Shown: positions 51,034 to 59,305 of the stretch, piece by piece | Position numbering within the stretch: the first letter of the stretch is position 1 | Layout of the letters: each line of letters opens with the position of its first letter | Assembly (NCBI GenBank): GCA_963422705.1 | Contig: OY730443.1 | Coordinates: 558,001-622,000 of the forward strand | Reading direction: 5' to 3' | Origin: G963422705 sp963422705 | GTDB taxonomy: Bacteria > Poribacteria > WGA-4E > WGA-3G | DNA: 64,000 nucleotides | Notes under the pieces: generated by a model | The model's input: only the letters and a program-made list of their open reading frames with translations | Database searches by the model: none | Told to the model about the DNA's origin: nothing | Position numbers and translations under genes: made by a program

Positions 51034-51852
51034 TCACTTATGGCAAATCAGACACGGTTCCTCGTCGTCCTCGTCGTCGTGAACATCGGTGAGGATTTCA
51101 ATGAGGCGGCGATTCGGCTTCGCTGTTTTCTTCGCTGCCATCGCCTTTTCGGCGTTCGCCTTAATCTGCTCAATCCGTTTTGGATTTGAGAGTTCTTCTA
51201 AGCTTTCCCCTTGTGTCCAGGTGAACCGTTCACCGGTTGTAGGGTTAAATTTCTCGTATCCCTTGGCGAGTTCAAAGAGTTCTGGGTGTTTCTCTAGCAA
51301 ACCTGCCCATTCGGTTTTGCGTTGAAAGAAGCAGAAGTAGCATCCGGAGCGTGTTCGCCACTCGTAATACTTCGGTAGTCCTATCCCACCCTCCTCTAAA
51401 ATGTGGTACACATCCTCTTTGGTAATCCCGTCCTCTTTAAAGGGGTATCTGGGTTCGATGTTTCGGAGGGATGTTGTTTTCGGGGGCTTGTACCCAATCC
51501 GCTCTTCGTCGGCGCGAATGGCGATGTAGTGATACGCTTTATCGTCTCCGACGTATTCCTCAAAGGGTTTTATTTTCAGATTGTACGTGCACCATCGTAC
51601 CTGCGATGATGGCAGCAGTCCGCCGTAAAGTGTGAGCCAATGATCGAAATCACGTTCTATATTGAGGCGGACAATCGGTTTTCCGAGAAGCGCCTCTAAC
51701 CGTTCAAGGAATTCATAGGTTTCTGGTAATTCTTTGCCGGTGTCGGAGAAGAAGTATTCCATCTCTGGTACCCTATCCCGCATATAGACGGCAAGCGCGG
51801 AACTGTCTTTACCGCCGGAAATGCCAAGGAGATGACGTATTTTTTGTTGCAT
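51034..51852 (-). CDS. PAPS-reductase/DndC-like PP-loop ATP pyrophosphatase
   Basis: This 272-residue protein has the PP-loop SGGKDSSAL at residues 12-20, a Cys in VRWCTYNLKIKPFE, the pair CYFC in RTRSGCYFCFFQRKTEW and a C-terminal CLIC. DndC proteins of the same superfamily activate DNA for sulfur insertion and bind an iron-sulfur cluster through such cysteines; they are usually near 500 residues, so this is a short form. BrxP of type 4 BREX is a second relative. GGAGG lies four bases before the ATG. The acidic C-terminus DVHDDEDDEE precedes the last cysteines. I favour a nucleic-acid sulfur role because of the DndD-like and sulfur-binding HNH neighbours. Confidence 0.82.
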   Translation of the reverse strand: MQQKIRHLLGISGGKDSSALAVYMRDRVPEMEYFFSDTGKELPETYEFLERLEALLGKPIVRLNIERDFDHWLTLYGGLLPSSQVRWCTYNLKIKPFEEYVGDDKAYHYIAIRADEERIGYKPPKTTSLRNIEPRYPFKEDGITKEDVYHILEEGGIGLPKYYEWRTRSGCYFCFFQRKTEWAGLLEKHPELFELAKGYEKFNPTTGERFTWTQGESLEELSNPKRIEQIKANAEKAMAAKKTAKPNRRLIEILTDVHDDEDDEEPCLICHK

Positions 51853-51865
51853 GTTTCCTCCACAA

Positions 51866-51918
51866 TTTAGCGTAGGGTGAAACCGCCGTTTCGACGTAGG
51901 GCGAAACCGCCGTTTTGC
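51866..51918. repeat. two palindromic mini-repeats in tandem
   Basis: Copy 1 (51866-51893) reads TTTAGCGTAGGGTGAAACCG then CCGTTTCG; copy 2 (51894-51918) begins ACGTAGGGCGAAACCG and ends CCGTTTTG. They lie in the 99-nt gap between the 1175-residue ATPase gene and the DndC-like gene, and match a copy inside tnpB. Confidence 0.9.
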
Positions 51919-51951
51919 TGTTTTATCCCCAATTATATGAATGCTTTCATG

Positions 51952-54900
51952 TTATTCACTGAGGTGTTGCATCAATTTTTGTGAGATTCTCGCCAAAACG
52001 GAGAGGCGAAATTCAGCGTTTTTATCCACATTGAATTGTTTAAAAACTTTTTCAATTTCATCTTCTATCTGAGCTGCTGTTTCTTCAGCAGTTATCGGTA
52101 ACGTCACAACCCGCTCCTGTTCGTGTTGATTTGGTCGCGTAATGCCGACGCGTATGGTTTCACCGGTTGCGGGTTGTTCCGTGTGCTTCCGCTTTTCATA
52201 AGAGATTGCTTCGAAATGATGGAATGTTCGTGCCAATTTGGATAGGTTGAACTCAAATTCGGCTTTGTCGGTATCATTCCATGCTTTGGGTGGTTTTTTT
52301 GTGAGGTAAGTCGCGATTGCTTCAAGCCAGCTTGTGAAATCGAGGCCACCGTCACATGCCCGGATTAAGAAACCTGTCAGGCGTGTTTCAATCACAAGTT
52401 CCAACAGCGGTTCGGCTCTGTGAGCCAATTGTCTATGGAGTGTTTCCTTATCTGGTTTTAAAGCGAATGCTGATATGAGCAGCTGTTCGACAGAATTCAG
52501 GAGTATATCATAAGCCTGTGCTAACTCGTTCACTGTTTTTTGAAAAGTGTCAAAAAATTCCGAAAGTGCGTTTGGAGCTGCTTCGGATGCTGAGTCAAAC
52601 GGTGGAAATCCGAGGGCGTTGGGCAGCTTTTGAAAAAGAAGCACGTCGGGTTCCCGGGCATTCTGAAGGATTTTGCGGAGGTTTCTTGCCTCTTCACTTA
52701 AGGTTTGCGTTGTCAAAGTGTACTTAGGGAGTTGAGCAATAAAGCGCATCAGTGGCGTAACAACCGTCAACAAATCTGTTCTGTTCATTTCTAGCGGTTG
52801 GTTCAGCGTTTCCAAGAATTTCGTGAACAGTTGTGTTCGGACGCCTGTCATCCTAAACCGTTTCAGTTCAAATTGTTCTGGGGCTTTAAGCAAACGTTCA
52901 AAAACGGGTAGCGAGAGGGCTGTGACAAAGGATCCGTTCTCGTAGAGTGCGACTTCTGTTTTGTAATGGAGCAGTGCGGCACAGAGTAGAATTGGTAACG
53001 GCCCGCTTCGTACCCCAAGTGGTGGTGCCTGCAAACGTTCATAGAGTTGGACAATAGGCTGTCGTGTGGTTTCACACGCTGCCAAAAAGGCTTCGATTGT
53101 CTTCCAGGTGGGCATCATTCTGTTTTTATCGGGCATTTTGGGTGGATGGAACTCCCACTTCCCCGAAACAAAACGGTGTATTCCTGTATCCCACAATAGT
53201 GAGAGGTAGATTGCCATGTTCGCTGGATAGCCGGTGATGCCGAGTTTTTCCTGTTTTTCGTTTTCAAGCATTGCTTGAATTAATTTCCGTCTTGCGGTTG
53301 TGATGGTGGCAGAGGTTTTTCGCCTGTTGATGAGTTCATTCCGGATAATGGGTGTCTTACAGTAAACGGCGTCGCAGATGTCTGATAGGTATGCATTTTT
53401 TGCGTGTTGTGAGTTAATCGTATGGAGCCGTTTTCCCTTGTGGTACCAGTTACACCTGTTTTCGCTGTCTCCATCGAAAATTTTCGCTAAGCAGTCAGCA
53501 AGTTCTCTTTGCGCTTCAATGAGCCGCGCGGCGAGTTCGTGTTTCGCTGTTGCATCCCCTTCTAATTCAGGGGTATTTTCTGTAATCTGGTGCAAACCGG
53601 CAAGTTCAAGTACCGCATCGCGCAAAAAACCGATGGAACGGGGAATTGCAATCAACATCTCGTTGCGAGAGGCGATTTGTGGATATTTCGCTTTTTCAAT
53701 GAACTGTTCCACTTCAAGTCTGTTTGCAGGCACTGCATAAAGCAGGAGTCCATCTGCCTCTCCAAGCGGTTCGTTGAGTGCTGCATCAAGCCCTTCAATA
53801 TCCGTGTATCGTACATCAAAGTAGCGCAGTGTGCCCGTCTGGAAAAGGTGGCGGCGGGCAATAAGGGGGCTGCGGTGGGCAAAACCGCCGTTTTGCGGTG
53901 GTGTCAGCCCCGAAATGTGGGTTGCTAATCGCACGTTTTGTTCAAGACTTGCCTTTGTTTTTCGAAGTTTCGCTTCTATATCAATGTCGCTTCCTTCCCA
54001 AAGTGCATAAGCATCGTTGTAGCGACGGTAGGTAACAATTGAAGTTTTTACCAACGTTTCCACTGCGCTCTCAAATTCGTCTGTGAACCCTTCGTTACCA
54101 TCATCTAAGGCATAACGGAGCAGAGATTTCGAGGGCTTCAGGTGAGTGGTGACTTCTCCAGCGACACTGAGAAGTCCGATAGTCTTAATCAATTTAACTG
54201 TCATCAAGGAGGGATTTGGCAGTCGATTTATTGCGGATTCAATTTCAGCCCATTTCTTGCCATTGTAGGTGGTATACAGCCGATTTCCGAAGGCGACGTT
54301 CAGATAATCGTAGAGTTCTGCGAGGGAAAACATCGGTAGAACGCTTTCATCGTAAAGTTGGTTTGCAAGGAAATCCTGTAGTCCATGTGGCTCGCCTGAA
54401 GAGAGAAAAGCGAATACGGAACGTTCGTTTTGCGCGAATCGCCGGAAAAGGGGGCCAATCATGAGTGCTACTGTCGGATGTAGCGGTAGACAATTTGCTA
54501 ATAATTGGGTAAATTCTTTATCGTCAAGCTGGCGCGGTTTTAGTTTTAAGTTGATTGCTTCGGCAAGGTTACGCTTTGGAATAGATGCTGTTGTCCGTTC
54601 TAGGGCGTTGCCAATCAGGGAAAGAATCTGCTCTGTCGGTTCGGCAAAGGCGACATCTTCAAATCGCCCTTGGACTTTCGCCCATTCCTCACGTTGTGAT
54701 TTGGCGGCGCGTTCGGCGTAATGTTCAAAGGCTTGGTGCAGAATAGTGAAGAAAAAAAGCGGAGATTTCCCACTCCGAGCTGCAAATTCGGCAAGGCTCT
54801 GTAGGATAAACATATCTCCCCGTTCGGGTGATTGTGTCGCATATTCAAGAAACTTTCCCATCTCGTCAATGACGAGCAGCATTCCGGAGCCGCCACTTGA

Positions 54901-55479
54901 GCAGAGTTGATGGGTTGCCGCCTCAAACAGCCCCGTGATGTCAGAAGCGCGTGGTAGTCTCCCGTTCTCTGCTGCTTTCAGGCGGTTACTGAGTTCTTGA
55001 AGCAGTGGATGTGACGCGCGTATGGCGAAACCATTGAAAGCTGTAAGCCCACGTTTCAAGCCGCGCAAGAGGGAAAACGTAAGCGGGGCGCGCTCTCCAG
55101 AGATAAGCACGGGACAGAATCCACGCGTTAACCGTCCCTTATGATGGATGGAGACAAATCGCTGATATAACGAGGCATCTCCATGTTTTAGCAGCTCCAG
55201 GGCCTGTTGGGTTGCCGGTGAGTTAGGGTTGCCAAGCAGCTTTGCGGCGAACAGCGCGAACGCCGATTTTCCGGAACCGTAAGGGCCAGTGAGCGTCCAG
55301 GCGTGCGAATTCGCGTGATTTTCAAGCGTAGTGACTAAGCCGTTTAACATCTCCCGCCCCGTGACTGTCAAGATGTACCCATCCAGGGTGTTTTCTGTAT
55401 AAACGTCACGTTCTAGGTGGACAGAGCGTCGAAAGCGCCTTTTGACATGAAAAAAATTTGACAAACGGACTTTATTCAT
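51952..55479 (-). CDS. large P-loop ATPase of the defence operon (BrxC/PglY-like size class)
   Basis: This 1175-residue protein has Walker A at residues 65-72 (GPYGSGKS) and Walker B near 200-210 (LLVIDEMGKFLEYA), with a sensor-like ILHQAFEHYAERA after it. The long C-terminal part is mostly helical and lacks nuclease motifs. In size and layout it resembles the BrxC/PglY ATPases of BREX systems, but I cannot confirm the family. Its start overlaps the DUF4007 stop by eight bases, showing coupling. A palindromic repeat is inserted in frame near residue 530 (PQNGGFAHR). Such ATPases probably power DNA scanning or assembly of the modifying complex. Confidence 0.78.
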   Translation of the reverse strand: MNKVRLSNFFHVKRRFRRSVHLERDVYTENTLDGYILTVTGREMLNGLVTTLENHANSHAWTLTGPYGSGKSAFALFAAKLLGNPNSPATQQALELLKHGDASLYQRFVSIHHKGRLTRGFCPVLISGERAPLTFSLLRGLKRGLTAFNGFAIRASHPLLQELSNRLKAAENGRLPRASDITGLFEAATHQLCSSGGSGMLLVIDEMGKFLEYATQSPERGDMFILQSLAEFAARSGKSPLFFFTILHQAFEHYAERAAKSQREEWAKVQGRFEDVAFAEPTEQILSLIGNALERTTASIPKRNLAEAINLKLKPRQLDDKEFTQLLANCLPLHPTVALMIGPLFRRFAQNERSVFAFLSSGEPHGLQDFLANQLYDESVLPMFSLAELYDYLNVAFGNRLYTTYNGKKWAEIESAINRLPNPSLMTVKLIKTIGLLSVAGEVTTHLKPSKSLLRYALDDGNEGFTDEFESAVETLVKTSIVTYRRYNDAYALWEGSDIDIEAKLRKTKASLEQNVRLATHISGLTPPQNGGFAHRSPLIARRHLFQTGTLRYFDVRYTDIEGLDAALNEPLGEADGLLLYAVPANRLEVEQFIEKAKYPQIASRNEMLIAIPRSIGFLRDAVLELAGLHQITENTPELEGDATAKHELAARLIEAQRELADCLAKIFDGDSENRCNWYHKGKRLHTINSQHAKNAYLSDICDAVYCKTPIIRNELINRRKTSATITTARRKLIQAMLENEKQEKLGITGYPANMAIYLSLLWDTGIHRFVSGKWEFHPPKMPDKNRMMPTWKTIEAFLAACETTRQPIVQLYERLQAPPLGVRSGPLPILLCAALLHYKTEVALYENGSFVTALSLPVFERLLKAPEQFELKRFRMTGVRTQLFTKFLETLNQPLEMNRTDLLTVVTPLMRFIAQLPKYTLTTQTLSEEARNLRKILQNAREPDVLLFQKLPNALGFPPFDSASEAAPNALSEFFDTFQKTVNELAQAYDILLNSVEQLLISAFALKPDKETLHRQLAHRAEPLLELVIETRLTGFLIRACDGGLDFTSWLEAIATYLTKKPPKAWNDTDKAEFEFNLSKLARTFHHFEAISYEKRKHTEQPATGETIRVGITRPNQHEQERVVTLPITAEETAAQIEDEIEKVFKQFNVDKNAEFRLSVLARISQKLMQHLSE
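53873..53900. repeat. palindromic mini-repeat variant inside the 1175-residue ATPase gene
   Basis: GGGCAAAACCGCCGTTTTGC is a compensated variant of the element seen in tnpB: the stem bases change together (CGAAAC to CAAAAC, GTTTCG to GTTTTG) and the CGCC loop is kept. It lies in frame. Confidence 0.65.
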
Positions 55480-56425
55480 AATACCTTCTTAACAGTTCCA
55501 TTGAAAACACGGGGCTACGTCGATAGACTTGCTTCAAACCAGCGGTTTCATCGTATTGCAACGCGCCGTCTGTGAAGTGCTCAAGGGTTTCAAGATACAC
55601 AGTCATTGCGTCCTCATCCAACTTGAAGACGCGGCCCGGACTTCCCGGCGCGTACATCAATTCCGAGAAGCGGAGCGTTTTCTGTTTTGGGAAACGGCGA
55701 ACCCAAAAATCATCGATTGCCCAGGTGACAACGCCTTGTGGCAGTGTTTCTTTTATCCGCCTCTGGAATTGATAGGTACTTACCACAGGCAATTCCGTGA
55801 TTAAATTCAATTCAACGAGTGGGCAGGTAAAGGTTTCCTCAACAAAAGAGGCTTTATCGGAGGCTGTTTGGCAATACGTGCGGATAAAACAGTTAACGTC
55901 TCGCTCTAGCGTTGCTGAAGAGATAGATTGCATCGATTTTCTCTGCTGTGCTATCCAAGTTTCCAATTCTCTCTTGAATGCGGCGCGCGTGAAGTGATTC
56001 TCTCTAAAAATGTTAAACGCCCAAAACCAGGTAGTCGCCTGCGCTACGTTTGTCGCTATGCGCCAATGAATTGCCCACAGTGAGGCAGGGTTTTCAAGGT
56101 ATGCATCCAAACCCTGTTCTTCGGCAAAAATCGTATTGCCTAGCGCCGTTGGAACGAAACGCCCACGATGATTGGTACCATCTCCCTCTCTCTTGATGAG
56201 CCCACATATGAGACACCAATGGCGAATGGATGCAACCATATTTTTACCAATCCCTAATGTCACTATCGCTTCTTCCGATGAGAACACGCTCGGTTCTTCT
56301 TTCACGGCATCAACTCCCTTTTTCAGCCACGTATACCGGAATGGAAACGTTTGGTGCCCGGAGAAGGACAGATTCTTGAAATGTGAAACGGTTATTCCAC
56401 TGGGGTTTAAATCTTCTCTTTCCAA
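55472..56425 (-). CDS. DUF4007-family protein
   Basis: This 317-residue protein carries the DUF4007 hallmark NLSFSGHQTFPFRYTWLKKG near residues 18-37 followed by VTLGIGKNMVASIRHWCLIC, with PTALGNTIFAEEQGLD and SLWAIHWRIAT further on. The second segment looks like a winged-helix DNA-binding region. The family is found beside PAPS-reductase-like genes in phosphorothioation-type loci, but its activity is not known to me. TTG at 56425 is used, with AGAGG nine bases upstream. It is first in the seven-gene operon and overlaps the ATPase gene by eight bases. A perfect promoter lies about 490 nt upstream. Confidence 0.82.
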   Translation of the reverse strand: MEREDLNPSGITVSHFKNLSFSGHQTFPFRYTWLKKGVDAVKEEPSVFSSEEAIVTLGIGKNMVASIRHWCLICGLIKREGDGTNHRGRFVPTALGNTIFAEEQGLDAYLENPASLWAIHWRIATNVAQATTWFWAFNIFRENHFTRAAFKRELETWIAQQRKSMQSISSATLERDVNCFIRTYCQTASDKASFVEETFTCPLVELNLITELPVVSTYQFQRRIKETLPQGVVTWAIDDFWVRRFPKQKTLRFSELMYAPGSPGRVFKLDEDAMTVYLETLEHFTDGALQYDETAGLKQVYRRSPVFSMELLRRYYE

Positions 56426-56941
56426 AATGTGGCGCCTCTTGATACATTGAAAAAAATCTGAAAAAATGCAGGGATTGTGCGCTGTTCAACTTGTGTTAGC
56501 AAGTGAAAACAGAAATGTCCGAAGCATCCTGCAGTTGTTCGTATCGGGAGATATGAGTGGGAATTCGATGAAAAACCGGGAAGTAAAAGAAAACCGCCCG
56601 TGACGAGTCCTCTGGTGCGCGAGGAAACAAGGACGGACGCGAGGATAAGCATTACGAAATGCTGATACTTTTCGTTGCTTTTATGCTTAACATATGTTAA
56701 TAAGGGGGGGGGTAAATGCTAAAAACCGGAACTATGGGCGAATCCGGGATGAGGAATGAGCAATAGACAAAGTGGCTTTCACTGTAGAACGCCCGAGATG
56801 CATTTCCGCTTTTGTCTGTTGTGTTCACATGTCGATTCTTCATTAGCATTTCCCTTAGATGTAACAGGGTTGTATGTTTCGCTGATATGGATTTTTCGTT
56901 TTCAATGATAAATACTATTATATTATAAACAGCAAACAGTG
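56426..56941 (-). other. long untranslated leader of the defence operon
   Basis: About 490 nt lie between the predicted transcription start and the DUF4007 start codon. The stretch has a run of nine G (near 56704-56712) and no convincing gene on either strand. It could hold a regulatory RNA or a small peptide; nothing specific is recognised. Confidence 0.45.
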
Positions 56942-56945
56942 TCAA
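56917..56945 (-). promoter_or_regulatory. consensus sigma70 promoter of the DUF4007-DndC-DndD operon
   Basis: On the minus strand TTGACA (56940-56945) and TATAAT (56917-56922) are separated by exactly 17 nt, both perfect. A second TATAAT overlaps it five bases upstream. The -35 box overlaps the stop codon of the HNH gene, so the operon can be transcribed independently of that gene. Confidence 0.8.
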
Positions 56946-57826
56946 TTTTTTTTGAGGAATCGGTAATCCGCTTTAAATACTTCTTTGAGGTGCCAGTCGA
57001 TGAAAATGTTGCACGGATAATATTCCTGTCTTTTCGGAAAATTAATTTTTCTCCCGTGGAATCTCATCAACCACTCCTCAAACCCGACGGTACCGCTTGC
57101 ATATTCCGAGATGAGGACTTCAAGTTGTGTTGACAACGTAAAAACTCCTCTATCGAAGAGCTTATGGTGCAGTGAGCAGAAGGCGATTCCATTTTCTATT
57201 GTGTCGGGGCCGCCGACTGCGTGCCATTTAATATGGCTGGCTTCTAATGCAATGGGGCGTCCGCGTAATGTTACGTTGAAGCCACATATTGCACACCTGT
57301 TTCCATAGGCTTCCAAGATATTTTTTCGGAAATTCGCGTCTCGGCGGTGATTCGAAAATTCGAACGATAAGTCAATTCCAACGGCTTGTAAAATATCTTG
57401 ATGATATGTAATCGGGAAATGAGCAGTTAATATCCGCCCGATGACTTCAAAAACTAGCCCAAAATCGTTTTGAAGCTGATTGGCAATAGGTTCTGGAAAA
57501 TTACCGACGCCGACATCTCTCAGCTCCGTTAGGTATGCATTTCCCCTAGCGTCTTCTCGAATTCTGTCTGCAGTGGGTATTTCCCACAGCCCATCTTTTC
57601 GCAAACGCCAAAATGGGTGTCTAGGGGAAGTTTTGCGCCAGGGCCCGAATTCCTTGAGTAAGTTATGAAGTTCTTCTTCTATATCGGCGTATGAAAGAAA
57701 TTTTTCCCCGTGCATCAATTTTCCGATTGCGTATAGGAGCAGTAGGGGCTTATGAGGCGCTCTTTCGTTACCTCTTTTCCAGACTCTCAAGCTCTCAAAT
57801 TTCTGAATAATTGATTCTCTGTCCAT
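56942..57826 (-). CDS. ScoMcrA-like phosphorothioate-dependent HNH restriction endonuclease
   Basis: This 294-residue protein has an N-terminal sulfur-binding domain (APHKPLLLLYAIGKL, FGPWRKTSPRHPFWRLRKDG and LWEIP, residues about 20-165) and a C-terminal HNH nuclease (about 180-250): CAICGFNVTL, LEASHIKWHAVGGPDTIENG and FCSLHHKLFDRGVFTL supply the H-N-H and zinc cysteines. Both parts closely match the published SBD-HNH enzymes that cut DNA carrying phosphorothioate linkages. It stands upstream of a DndC/DndD-like operon on the same strand. An ATG with a strong AGGAGG lies 13 codons upstream in frame but is followed by TAG at its fourth codon, so the start at 57826 is used. Confidence 0.88.
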   Translation of the reverse strand: MDRESIIQKFESLRVWKRGNERAPHKPLLLLYAIGKLMHGEKFLSYADIEEELHNLLKEFGPWRKTSPRHPFWRLRKDGLWEIPTADRIREDARGNAYLTELRDVGVGNFPEPIANQLQNDFGLVFEVIGRILTAHFPITYHQDILQAVGIDLSFEFSNHRRDANFRKNILEAYGNRCAICGFNVTLRGRPIALEASHIKWHAVGGPDTIENGIAFCSLHHKLFDRGVFTLSTQLEVLISEYASGTVGFEEWLMRFHGRKINFPKRQEYYPCNIFIDWHLKEVFKADYRFLKKN

Positions 57827-57853
57827 TTTCCGTTCCCGGCGTGCCGGTTGCGC

Positions 57854-57876
57854 CTAGGATGCCATATTTCCTCCTA
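57854..57876 (-). promoter_or_regulatory. strong ribosome binding site with three-codon upstream frame
   Basis: AGGAGG followed by AAAT and ATG-GCA-TCC-TAG (57854-57865) precedes the HNH gene. The short frame is in phase with the gene. It may be a regulatory uORF or a former start ended by a point mutation. Confidence 0.4.
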
Positions 57877-58102
57877 TATCATACCATATTCTCTTCTGTT
57901 TACTAAATCTTTTTTATTAAAAAGGGCCGAAAATAATTTTCCTCTTTAAGATGTTCATCCGTTTTAAGGATACGCGCCCGGTGAGTGACACCGAACTGCA
58001 GATAGGATTGTCCATAGACTGAATCGAGAACACGCATGAAAAAAAAGGCTTCCGTAAACCCAGTAATTCGGGCGAAATACCTCAAAAGAGTTGAGAATGG
58101 AG

Positions 58103-59278
58103 TTATGAGAACACTGTACGTCGAATTTGCCGAACGGCTTGGCGGATTCTATCTTCATTTTCTACCAACGCAATCCGTACATAGCCCTCACCGTTGTGCC
58201 CGAAACCTGCCCCTGGAGAGACACAAACCTCCGCCTCATTAAGGAGTTTCATCGCAAAATCCATAGAGGTGAGATGTCGGTACGGCGCCGGAATGGGTGC
58301 CCAGAGGAACATGGACGCCTTCGGGCGTGGCACATTCCAGCCAATCCGTTTTAAGGCATCAACCATGACATCACGACGTCGCTGATAAACCTCGGCGTTT
58401 TTCTGAACAACCTCTGCTGGTGTACGCAATGCCATAATAGACGCGACTTGGATAGGGGTGAAAATACCGTAATCGTAATATCCCTTGATTCGGGCGAGTG
58501 CGTCAATAATTTCGCGATTACCTACAGCAAACCCACAGCGCCAGCCTGCCATATTATAGGATTTAGAGAGTGAAAAAAATTCAACGCCGACATCCTTTGC
58601 CCCACGCGCCTGTAAGAAGCTAGGCACCTTATACCCATCAAAAACAATGTCTGCGTACGCCAAATCGTGGATGACTATCATATCCTGCCGTTTGGCAAAA
58701 TCGACTACCTCTTCAAAGAACGCTAATTCTACAACGGCACCCGTAGGATTATGCGGGAAACTCAATATCAGTACCTTCGGGCGCGGCCAAATATCCCGGG
58801 TAATTTCGTCGAGCGTTGGAACAAATTGGTTGTCCTCCGTTAAAGGAATGCTAACAACGCTTCCGCCTGCAAGAACAACACTGTATGTGTGAATAGGGAA
58901 TGTAGGATTTGGCACCATCGCCAAGTCACCTTCATCAAGCAATGCGAGTGCTAGATGCCCGAGGCCCTCCTTGGTTCCAATCACGGCAATGGCTTCAGTG
59001 TCCGCTTCTATGTCGACGCCGAACCGTCTTTCATAATGCCAACTGATTTCACGCCGAAGATTGAAAATTCCACGAGACGCGGAGTAGCGGTGATTGCGCA
59101 ATTCTTGTGCCGACTCGCACAGTTTATCCACGACAGGTTGCGGGGTGTGTTGATTCGGATTCCCCATACCTAAGTCGATAATATCTGTACCTTGCTGCCG
59201 GCGTTCGTGCGTTAATTGCTTGAGTTTGCCAAACATATATGGAGGCAGTCGATTCAAGCGTTTTGAAAATATGTTCAT
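58103..59278 (-). CDS. alaC: aminotransferase class I/II, AlaC-like
   Basis: This 391-residue fold-type I PLP enzyme transfers an amino group, most likely to or from alanine/glutamate. Motifs are LGMGNPNQHTP, NHRYSASRGIFNLRREIS, LILSFPHNPTGAVVE, the Asp-x-Ala-Tyr of HDLAYADIVFDG, the Schiff-base Lys in SLSKSYNMAGWRCGF and the C-terminal Arg in EGYVRIALV. It matches the AlaC/YfdZ branch and is slightly shorter than E. coli AlaC. It lies 27 nt after endonuclease V on the same strand, so the two are probably co-transcribed although unrelated in function. Confidence 0.82.
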   Translation of the reverse strand: MNIFSKRLNRLPPYMFGKLKQLTHERRQQGTDIIDLGMGNPNQHTPQPVVDKLCESAQELRNHRYSASRGIFNLRREISWHYERRFGVDIEADTEAIAVIGTKEGLGHLALALLDEGDLAMVPNPTFPIHTYSVVLAGGSVVSIPLTEDNQFVPTLDEITRDIWPRPKVLILSFPHNPTGAVVELAFFEEVVDFAKRQDMIVIHDLAYADIVFDGYKVPSFLQARGAKDVGVEFFSLSKSYNMAGWRCGFAVGNREIIDALARIKGYYDYGIFTPIQVASIMALRTPAEVVQKNAEVYQRRRDVMVDALKRIGWNVPRPKASMFLWAPIPAPYRHLTSMDFAMKLLNEAEVCVSPGAGFGHNGEGYVRIALVENEDRIRQAVRQIRRTVFS

Positions 59279-59305
59279 CTTTTTTTATGATTTTCGCGCG
59301 CATCG

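Noticed and set aside
51034..51852. Cysteine biosynthesis PAPS reductase (cysH)
   Set aside because: No sulfate assimilation genes nearby; the operon context and additional CxxC pairs fit a DndC/BrxP-like role better.
46016..57826. Standard BREX or DISARM system
   Set aside because: No PglZ, BrxL, PglX-type methylase, DrmA/DrmB or other methyltransferase is present in the operon.
57903..58085. 60-codon minus-strand frame downstream of the AlaC-like gene
   Set aside because: Protein-like in part, but no start signal and no recognisable family; could be a remnant.
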